Positions 7,433-15,201 of a stretch of 15,201 nt of DNA are shown in pieces. The notes under the pieces were generated by a model. That model made no database searches. It was not told the DNA's origin and saw nothing but the letters and a program-made list of their open reading frames with translations. This DNA is from Scytalidium lignicola (taxonomy: Eukaryota; Ascomycota; Leotiomycetes), in contig NCSJ02000585.1 in the NCBI GenBank assembly GCA_002812745.2, forward strand, positions 1-15,201. The letters run 5' to 3'. Positions within the stretch are counted from its first letter, which is position 1. Each line of letters begins with the position of its first letter. The position numbers were made by a program, and so were the translations under genes.

Positions 7433-8595
7433 CTTATGATAATCAATATCATATTCATGTATTATATTTATAAATTATTAATGATTTTCCTTTTAAGTAT
7501 ATGAATAGTATATGCTTACTTGTAAATGTTGTTCTTACTAGAAATTAAAGTAATTTTTACTTTTGAATAAGTGTAGATATTCAATCTTCATAATTTAAAC
7601 TTAAGTGAATTTTTTAAAGTATATTTATATGATATTTTCTTTGAAGTTTAATATAATATAAGCTGATAATAAAATGGCTTATATTAATTAGATGTAGAAT
7701 ATAGATTTAGTATATGTAGAACTTATACTTAGTTAAATCTAATAAGTTTATTTGCTTTATAATATTAATTATATTATTTGTAATATTTGTTGGTAATTGA
7801 GTAGGATAAGGTAGATGATGTAAATGAGATCCTTAAAAAACAAGACAAATAAACTTAAAATGATATATATTTTTAAGAATATAAATATTGTATTTTACAA
7901 GACAATAATGTGTTTGAATATAGCCTTAACCTTGAGGATAATCAAACCTTATATAAGTTTAATATATATTAAGTATATAGTTTTAATATATATTACATAA
8001 CCTTTTCCTTTTACTAGTTTGTTTAATATATGTATAAGACATTTGTTGATATAGTTGAATTCTATTCTTTACTAAGATTTTTAAATAATTAAAATCTATT
8101 TGAGTAGTAAATTGAGGAATAGCTTGTATTGTATGTTAAGGTTTATTATTATTATTAAATGGACATTTAATATATACAATTTATAATGTTAATATATACT
8201 TAGAATATGAATTGTATATACTTACTTTATTTCTTTTAAATATTGTAATTCTTTAAGAAGAACATTAAGAAATATTATTATATAAACATTGATGATTAGT
8301 TTGATTTTAATTCTGTTGAAAAGCATTNAAAAAACTATTTTGTTTTATGTTGATTTTACTCTTTAACTTTATTATATTAATAAAGTTTACTTGTTAATTT
8401 TCTAAGATTATTAATCTTTTCTAGCTTAACCTTGTTATATGTTGGATTTGTACAAAGTATATATGAATATGCATATTAACAATGTTTAATTTTACTACAT
8501 TGTTATACTTGATAGTATGTTTTATTCTTAATGTGCTTAAGTAATAAAAACTTTACTAAAGTTAATTTATCAGTATAATGTATTAAGAATTGAAT

Positions 8596-8646
8596 CTATT
8601 ATTATTAATATATGTTTAATATATACAAAACTTATGTATAGTATAC
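8596..8646 (-). other. Candidate 51-nt intron in the relic gene
   Basis: It begins GTATAC directly after AAG and ends AATAATAG before ATT. It contains an ATATTAATA branch-like sequence. Five in-frame stops crowd into its 17 codons while the exons on both sides are nearly free of stops. Phase 0. Confidence 0.45.
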
Positions 8647-8850
8647 CTTTGACATTTGTTCATGAATAAAGCTTTGTATTGTATTAATATCCATATTTGT
8701 AATATCAAAATTAATATGAATAAAATGAGTAATTCTTGTTATACTTATTATAAGATATACAAGCATATTAAAGTGATCTTTAATTGTTGTAATTATAATT
8801 TTTCATTGTTTATCTAAACTAAAAATAATTTCATTTTGGTAAATTGTATT

Positions 8851-8899
8851 CTTAAAAGATGATTAGTATAAACATAGTATATACATAAGATATACTTAC
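8851..8899 (-). other. Candidate 49-nt intron in the relic gene
   Basis: It begins GTAAGT, has ACTAAT as a branch-like site about 15 nt before the acceptor, and ends TTTTAAG. Its length is not a multiple of three, and removing it joins two frames that are each poor in stops. Phase 0. Size is typical of fungal introns. Confidence 0.5.
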
Positions 8900-9028
8900 T
8901 TTATTTAATCTTATAAATGATAATCTACTAACATAATCTTCTTCTTTAATATCTTCTTCTGATTTTTCTAATTCTTCTTGATTTAACCTTGTAAAGTCTT
9001 CATCTGAAAAATCAATTTCATCAATATC

Positions 9029-9433
9029 TTAAAATTAAATAATTTAAAATTAATATTTATTAAATATAATTATAATAAATTAATCAACTTACATTATTAT
9101 CATTTAACTATATTGTTATTGTTGAATATATAGAAGAATCTTTTATTATTTAAAAGGAAAGTTAATAGTTAAAGATTAAAAAGAGTAATATAAGAATAGT
9201 TTATACTCAGCATATGCTAAACTTATACTACTTTTTTATTACTAGCTTTAGAGATAACTTAGTATACATATATTTAGTATATGCTCAGATTAATTCTAAA
9301 CCCCTGCTAAACTGTATGAAAAGTTTTTCTATACCCCCTCTGACATTATGCTGAACTTGTAACTTATACCTCCTCTAAAGTTCAACATACCCTCGTTGAA
9401 CTAGTACTTAATCTAATGTTTAGTCAATTTAAA
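9029..9433. other. AT-rich stretch with a C-rich motif cluster
   Basis: No gene is visible. It lies upstream of the relic minus-strand gene and may hold its 5' end: a GTAAGT donor-like site occurs on the minus strand near 9091. At 9296-9402 a locally C-rich cluster stands out, listed separately. Confidence 0.4.
9296..9402. repeat. ATACCYCCTC-type motif cluster with a hairpin
   Basis: Related motifs recur on the plus strand: AAACCCCTGCTAAAC, TATACCCCCTCTGAC, TATACCTCCTCTAAAG and ATACCCTCGTTG. The last ends in a perfect 8-bp inverted repeat, AGTTCAAC (9379-9386) and GTTGAACT (9395-9402), with an 8-nt loop. Subterminal repeats of this sort occur near DNA-transposon ends, which would suit the relic beside it, but no matching opposite end is in the window. 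Confidence 0.35.
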
Positions 9434-10430
9434 GTGGTTAAGCTTATTCTTGATGATTTTCAGCTATTGTATTATGTGGCATATATGTATATGCTATATG
9501 AGTAAGCAAACAGAACTGAGCAAGCTAATAGGTCATGAAGTAAGAATTGTAAAAGTAAGATGTACAAACTTAGAATTGCCTTTCTAAGGATAAGAACTTA
9601 TAATCTAAATGAATTTTTATTACTTTACAGTTCTTTTATATTCTCTTTAATACCTTGCTTTAAGTGTATTGTAGATAAGACTATCTTAAATGTTTAATCC
9701 AAGCATATCAAAAGCTAAGAACATTTAGTATTACAATTGATTTCAAACAAGAGATAATATAATCCTCATAGTAAGCTTTAACATGATAAAATACAAGTAG
9801 GTTATAAGAACTTGTTAAGTGAAGTTGAGGAGGTGTTATAACATCAGATTATTTATAAAATTAATAAGTTGTATATTGAATAAGATCTAAATTCATTTAA
9901 AAGTCCTTCTTTCTATCCTTTGTATATTGTCAAATAAGAACTTTAATTTACTCTAAGCTAATATTATTCGTATTCAAGCTCTAATAACTATTTTATTACT
10001 TCTACTTATAATATAAGGTTTAGGATATCCGGTTTAAATGAGGATGTAAAGTTTAATATTGCTATAAGAAAGATATAAATCTAAGAAGTTTGAAAGATTC
10101 ATTATAAACATTGTAAGAGCCTTAATATGATTTATATACTATTATTCGGAAGCTTATAATTAGACTATAAGTACAAGAGCTTCAAGAAGACAAAGTTAAC
10201 ACTAACAAGCAATTGTATTACTTATAGTATTATTTTAAGTTCTGGACATTAGAACAAGAAGCAATGTTATACTAATTATAACAAGTACTAGTTCAAAGAA
10301 TATTTGAAAAAGAATAATAACTTATTTTCCAAAAGTTTAACTTAACAGCTTTGTTATGTTTATTTCAAAAAGATTTATATTGATAGTTTAAACTTCTCTA
10401 AGTTGGTTTTAAAGATACTTTAAAGATCTT
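9434..10430 (+). pseudogene. Candidate coding relic, plus strand, unrecognised
   Basis: In the frame starting GTG at 9434 there are about 18 stops in 332 codons, somewhat fewer than expected for the base composition, and none between 9539 and 9695. Readable pieces are VVKLILDDFQLLYYVAYMYM, YKNLLSEVEEVL, FRISGLNEDVKFNIAIRKI and IHYKHCKSLNMIYILLFGSL. Stops are mostly TAA or TAG that could derive from CAA or CAG. No shift of frame is needed over the whole span. After about 10430 stops become as frequent as chance. I recognise no domain, and the signal is weak enough that it could be noise. Confidence 0.27.
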
Positions 10431-10774
10431 TTTTGTTAAATAATATTTATTAAATCTTTTGACTTAACTAATTTCTTTGTTTATAATGAAGTGATCTTCA
10501 AACTTGTGTATGTGAACTTAGTTTAGTTAGTATAATTCATGTAGATTATTAATACAAGACATCAGACAATAATAACAAAGATCTTGAGTAGTTAGTTAAA
10601 TAGTTCTAACATTATCATAATATCAAATTTCCAAGCCCTCTATAATATTTCTATATAGTAATAGCTTATATGCTCAGCATTTCCATGTAAGATATTGTTT
10701 ACTAAAATCCAAACTTCTTATGATAATTCAAACTATTGTTCAATTTGATATTTTACCAAGTTTAGTTAACTCTT
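10431..10774. other. AT-rich, no recognisable feature
   Basis: The stop density in the frame of the upstream relic rises to chance level here (five stops in 10441-10500, four in 10681-10740). I see no gene, RNA or repeat. Confidence 0.4.
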
Positions 10775-11070
10775 AACTCTTATTTAAGTAAGAATTAAAA
10801 ACAATTCTTAAGGTTAACTTCTCTTTGATTATTACTAAGAGATAAGTTTTTTTAAGATTCTCACTTGCTTAATTAAAAGACAAATTTCTTAGATTATTAT
10901 ATACTTAAGTAAGAGGTAAGTTTCTTAAGACTAATCTTTTTTTTTTGATGTCNTTTTTATCCTTTGACTGTCATTTACTTAAGTAAAAAACAAGTTTTCT
11001 AAGATTAACTTCTCTTTTAACTATTACTTACTTAAGTAAAAAATAACTTCTTTAGACTGATTATAAGAAA
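10775..11070. repeat. Degenerate tandem repeat around TTACTTAAGTAA
   Basis: A palindromic core TACTTAAGTA or TTACTTAAGTAA recurs with CTTAAG at 10904-10909, 10978-10983 and 11031-11036, and a TTATTTAAGTAA variant lies at 10780-10791. Each is followed by related text of the type AAGTTTCTTAAGATTAACTT and a pyrimidine-rich stretch (ACTTCTCTTT). Units are about 53-75 bp and diverged. An N at 10953 lies in one unit. Confidence 0.6.
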
Positions 11071-12821
11071 CTATATTTAATTCTGAGAAATTCTTGAAAT
11101 CTTAGAAATCTTGTTAGCTAAGTTCTTAGATCTTAACCTTAGACATCAGTAATAAGAAGTATTCTTATCTCAAACTTATCATAAGTTTCTCTTAACAAGA
11201 ATTTTGTAGTTTAATATGTTAACTTGAATAAAGATATATCTCTTTCTCATATAAATAACAAGTAACAAGTATTATAGTAAATAAGGTTGAGTAGATTACT
11301 TCTTAAGCTAAAAAGGAAGAATAACTAGAATATCTTTTAAATTGTATACAATTACATTTTATAATAATAACGTTTATAAATTAATAGTATAATGAATGTA
11401 CTAGTTAATGTTTTGTACTTATATAACATGTTCATTGAGTACTTTGTTAGTACAAGTATATATATCAGTTATAAATATGTTTGATGAAATTGAATTTAGT
11501 ATAATTATATATTATACTTGTTCTTACTTAGTATTTAAGATAGATTTTAAATTATTATTTGATATACTTAAATCCTTATAACAAGATGGCAAACTAAGTT
11601 GATAAAAGAATATTATTAAAGGCTAAAGGTGAAGTTTTTACTTAGAAATCAAATCTTCTTCAACTAGGATTATTAACTTAAATGACTTATTTTTTCTGAT
11701 ATAAATAACTTTATACTATTTTCGAAAATTATAATAATAATAGATTTTAGAGTAAAGAGTAAATACTTAAGAGTATAAATAATAATAGGATATAAAAGAT
11801 TGATAAGTTTGTTTTTAAGATTGTAAATGATTATAATTATATAAGGTTTTTCTTTATATAGTTGATGTATAATGTTAGTATGTTAAAATGGAATTAATAT
11901 ACTTTTAATTAAAATAAGACATATAATAATAATAATTGTTGTTTTAATATAAGGAATATGTGTAAAAGTTAGTTTATTATAATAATTAGTAAAGTATTAC
12001 TAAAAAAGTTTATTTTTACTTACTTTTTTGTATATAGAATATAACGAACTTTAAAATATTATAAGTATATAGTTTGACTTAGTTATTCAAATAAGTTACT
12101 TAGGTTTAGACTAATTAAAGGAATTAATAGAGTAAGAATAATAATAGTGTACTCTTGAATAACCTTAACTTCTTCAAGTTAGTTTTACGAATTGTAGATT
12201 AAAGTTGTTAGGTTATTTTTACTGTTGTTAAAAGTTAATAATCCATTTTTAATGAAAAATCTATTTTAAAGGAAATAGAATTGATAGAATTAAGACTTAC
12301 ATTTTATCTTTATTTATATTAAGTATATTAATAGTAAAAGCATTAAAATTAAGAAGTAGTTAAGAGGAAGATATAAGATATAACTTAAAGACAAATATAA
12401 GATTAGTATATTGAAATATATAACTAGTTATAAGACGAATTACTTTTTTTGAATAAATTCTTTTTTATATAAATAAGATAAATTATAAGATTATTTATAT
12501 TTTAAAAAGAATAGTATTTTTTTAAGAGTAATATTATTAATATTTTCTTGTAGTTATTAGAAAAGTATTTTATACTAATTAAAATCAAGTCAAGGAGTGT
12601 CTTACTGAAGAAGTGATCTATTTATCTTGTTCTCTTTCTCAATCTATTCTGAAACTTACTTGTCTTCCTTTTGAGTAGATTTTGTAGTTTAGTCTATACA
12701 GTATAGTATAATACTTTAAGGTTTGATTTACAAGAATTGTATAACTAAATTTATGATTATATATTGATATTTAGTCAAATTAAAGCTTAACAAAGCAAAA
12801 TAAATAATTAATGTTAATTAG
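11071..12821. other. Very AT-rich, no recognisable gene
   Basis: Over 1.7 kb consists of short A/T runs such as AATAATAATA with frequent stops in the frames I read. A slightly more C-rich stretch at 12590-12680 (CTTGTTCTCTTTCTCAATC) may be a remnant of coding sequence belonging with the relic downstream, but I could not follow a frame through it. Confidence 0.4.
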
Positions 12822-13735
12822 CTAAATAAGTGTAAAGTTGTGTACAACGTTTGTGTAGATAATTGTTCTGATCCTTCCTTTATCAGATACTAAGCCTTGT
12901 ACTAACTCTCCTTAAGGTTGTATAAATAAGAAAGTTATAATTGTTGACAAAGCTAATCTTCTTGAAGAGGAGTTACTTGATGATGTAAAGAAAGAAGTTA
13001 TAAGTTGTTAGGATTTCNTTTTTTAATATATAGTATTAATTATAAGGGTTATATGAGATTTATGAGGATAGTAAATTAAAGGAGTATGTTAATGCTTTTT
13101 ATACTTAGTTTAAGTCTCTAGTTAAAGTATAAAGTTGTAGAATTTATATGAGTATTAGATTAATTAATGATCAAAATACAGAATAACAGTTAAAAAAGGT
13201 TTATAACTTTATGATTCTTAAAATAAGCGACTTTGCTAATGACAAAGGGATATTCTGTAGACCTTATTCTTGTTATTATATTTAGAACTTTTTTAATTTT
13301 GAACAATATTTTAAGATTAGGATAGTTATACTACTTAACATAAGATGTGGTTATAAAGTTACAATGTTATTGTCTTGTAATATTGGTTAAGCTTTTTGAA
13401 TCATAACCTTAAAAGGGCTAGATATTAAGAGTAAAGATAGTTTAAGTAAAGTTATATAAATTCTCAAATGTTATTTCATTATTTATATCAAATGAATTAG
13501 TTTAAAGGCTATTAAATTGTGAAGGGTTTATAATATCTTTGAATAAGATTAATTATAATAATAGATTAAACAAGTTGGTTTTTAACTTACNTTTTTAAGT
13601 TTTTAAATGTTACTTTGTTATTTATATTGAATGAATTAGTTTAAAGAGTATAAAATTATAAAAGGTTTATAATATCTTTAAATAAGGTTAATTGTAAAAG
13701 TAGATTAAACAGGCTAGTCCTTAATTTATTTTCTT
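12822..13735 (+). pseudogene. Candidate coding relic with a duplicated 46-residue unit
   Basis: A plus-strand frame reads KLCTTFV, a stop, then IIVLILPLSDTKPCTNSP, INKKVIIVDKANLLEEELLD and DVKKEVISC. Skipping the N at 13018 it continues with GLYEIYEDSKLKEYVNAFYT, then YNFMILKISDFANDKGIFCR. The roughly dozen stops up to 13400 are nearly all TAA or TAG, with one TGA. From 13466 on a 138-bp unit is duplicated and, read in the same frame, gives the similar pieces KCYFIIYIK and KCYFVIYIE, later VYNIF, although stops become dense here. I recognise no family. Upstream of 13400 stops are modestly depleted; over the whole span they are not, so this remains tentative. Confidence 0.3.
13466..13729. repeat. 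Tandem duplication, about 138-bp unit
   Basis: 13466-13590 aligns without gaps to 13605-13729: 23 differences in 125 positions by hand count, 20 of them transitions. Offset is 139, or 138 without the N at 13591, thus a multiple of three. Shared blocks include GAATTAGTTTAAAG and GGTTTATAATATCTTT. Confidence 0.75.
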
Positions 13736-15157
13736 AGTTTACAACTTATTACTTGTTGATAATAGTTATATCCTAATTCTTATATGATATTTTTATTTCT
13801 TATGATATATCTTAAGTATAAACTTTACTTATATATGTAAGGGTTTTTGCAGTTGATTGAAGGTTTAGATTGATTGAGATAAAGTATATGTTATTATTTA
13901 TAAATAGGTTTTTTATCTTAACTACTTAGAAATTAACTAAGTTTATACACTTAATATATTTTCAAATTGATTATAACCTTGATTACTTAATCTACTTACT
14001 TCTTCATTATTTAGGATTATAGTATTAATGAGAATATGCTTATTATTTGTGTTATAAGATAATCAATACTTTATTATATATAATATGTAAACAAGAAGAC
14101 TAAATTGTTGTATTCTAGTTTAAAGTTGGTTAATAAGGTTATTATTAAGCTTGACTTAACTTTAATAACAAGAGTATTAAATTGTGATATATTTGATGTC
14201 TTTTATTTATTAATAGAGCTTTTACTTTGTTGAAAATTCTTTTTTTTGTTATTGAAACTAGTTTATTAGTAAAGATATTAAAATATAAACTTTCAAGATG
14301 TTTATTAGTCTTACTTTGATTTTAGCATACATTGTCAACTTTAACTTCTTGTATATTTCTTTATAACTTCGTTTATTAAATTATTAGTAATAACTTGTAA
14401 ATTGTGTAGTATATAACCATTACTTACTTAAGGTATATTATAGTGCTGATATAGTTAACTGGATAAAATATAAACAAGTGTTTTAGGAGGTTAGGTAAAG
14501 GTTTTCTCATAAGATTAATGACAATCAATTTGATAATCTTTTCTTGTTTAGTTTTAATAAGAGATGATATATAGCTTAGAGTAGAGTATTTTACTAATTA
14601 TTGCTTTAATAATAACAATGGATAAAATAGGTTAAGTAATAGAATTCTTACTAGTTAAAGCTTTGTAAACTAAATTAACTATAAGTCTTTAAAATTCTTA
14701 TAGACGATTAACTAGAAAATTTACCAGTTGGACTATATATTTCCACCTTTATAAGGTATAGTTATCTTGTTGTTTAATAATTATACTGTAAAAGTTTAAT
14801 AAGCTTAAAGTTATATAATTGTATTTTTAGGTTATATTATGAGCATCTTAGAGTATAATTGATGTTTGTGTTTAGAGTTACATTTCAAGATGTTAAGACT
14901 GTTCTTTAATTGAGTATCCTTTAAATCTAGGTTTAATAATCAAGGTTAAAAGATTAGATAATCTTAGTTTAGTATGAAGTTAGTTGTAAGTATTTATCTT
15001 TTGTTTTTTACTTCTTTTTTTAAGGAAGTTTTATATAAATCTTTGTTAAAAATTTTTTTTNATAAGAGAATTAGTTGTCTTTTGATTTTCNTTAATCCTT
15101 TGATTTTACTTTTATTCTTCTTTTTTATTTGTCACTTTTGATTTTCTGTACCTTCAN
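13736..15157. other. AT-rich, no recognisable gene
   Basis: One frame is open for about 49 codons near 14083-14230 (KLLYSSLKLVNKVIIKLDL, later RVLNCDIFDVFYLLIELLL) and a short readable piece lies near 14697-14757 (RRLTRKFTSWTIYFHLYKV). Neither can be linked to a longer frame or a family. Three Ns (15061, 15091, 15157) cluster with T-runs at the end, marking poor sequence quality. Confidence 0.35.
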
Positions 15158-15201
15158 TCATTACCATTACCTTTATTATCATTACTATTATTATCTTTGT
15201 T
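15158..15201. repeat. Trinucleotide-like tract (ATT/ACC/ATC)
   Basis: TCATTACCATTACCTTTATT and TATCATTACTATTATTATC form an imperfect 3/6-bp periodic tract running to the window edge. Confidence 0.55.

Larger units (their letters stand above)
7433..9028 (-). pseudogene. Older decayed intron-containing gene, interrupted by the retrotransposon
   Basis: On the minus strand exon A (9028-8900) is open and reads DIDEIDFSDEDF, then RLNQEELEKSEEDIKEEDY. A 49-nt intron (8899-8851) leads in frame into exon B (8850-8647), with one TGA in 68 codons and pieces such as ITRITHFIHINFDITNMDIN and IQSFIHEQMSK. A 51-nt intron (8646-8596) leads to exon C (IQFLIHYTDKLTLVKFLLLK). That frame, skipping the N at 8328, can be followed to about 7502. 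In all about 20 stops occur in some 475 codons, nearly all TAA, roughly half of what such AT-rich DNA should give by my estimate. Below 7500 the frame changes by an intron or shift that I could not place. The product is unrecognised. The order acidic N-terminus, then PTYNKVKLEKINNLRKLTS after about 160 codons, faintly recalls FAR1/MULE transposases. Acceptors and ends are tentative. Confidence 0.5.

Noticed and set aside
8220..8225. GTAAGT on the minus strand after AAATAAA, considered as an intron donor
   Set aside because: The reading frame continues directly through it into a good open segment (QFTTQIDFNYLKILVKNRI) without needing splicing.
10775..11070. Repeats considered as a CRISPR array
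   Set aside because: Units are diverged, unevenly spaced and lack unique spacers; the genome is eukaryotic by its content.
13046..13400. Possible RNA-binding or splicing-factor domain in the relic frame
   Set aside because: The acidic LLEEELLDDVKKEV stretch just upstream loosely recalls a U2AF-type motif, but no RNP motif follows and the match is too short.

Overview
The window looks like an AT-rich, repeat-filled block from the nuclear genome of a filamentous fungus, most likely an ascomycete with repeat-induced point mutation (RIP) or a similar C-to-T process. The reasons are a chromodomain-bearing Ty3/gypsy retrotransposon of fungal type, two LTR copies that differ only by transitions, in-frame stops readable as mutated CAA, CAG, CGA or TGG codons, and very AT-rich flanks. 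I see no intact host gene, rRNA, tRNA or CRISPR array.

The main feature is one full-length LTR retrotransposon (252-7427, minus strand). It has two 359-bp LTRs with TGTTAC/GTAACA ends, a 5-bp target duplication (ATTAG), a polypurine tract, and one long decayed gag-pol frame: Gag with an acidic Ser/Glu repeat and a broken zinc knuckle, protease, reverse transcriptase, RNase H, integrase and a C-terminal chromodomain. The frame is continuous over about 1946 codons if three single N characters and one base of a T10 run are treated as extra bases. Several catalytic residues are lost by G-to-A type changes. An unrelated antisense frame lies between the end of pol and the 3' LTR. The right-hand (5') LTR is much less mutated and still shows a TATA box, an E-box and a GC-rich inverted-repeat block.

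The element sits inside an older decayed minus-strand gene. From 9028 down to about 7500 a frame poor in stops is readable, interrupted by two short introns of 49 and 51 nt, the first of which restores the frame. A reading frame also continues across the empty insertion site into 246-1. I could not identify this gene; a transposase is the best guess.

From 9030 to 15201 the sequence is very AT-rich. It holds a small C-rich motif cluster, two weak candidate coding relics on the plus strand (9434-10430 and 12822-13735, the second with a 138-bp tandem duplication), a degenerate TTACTTAAGTAA repeat array (10775-11070), and a short trinucleotide-like tract at the end. The rest shows nothing I can name.
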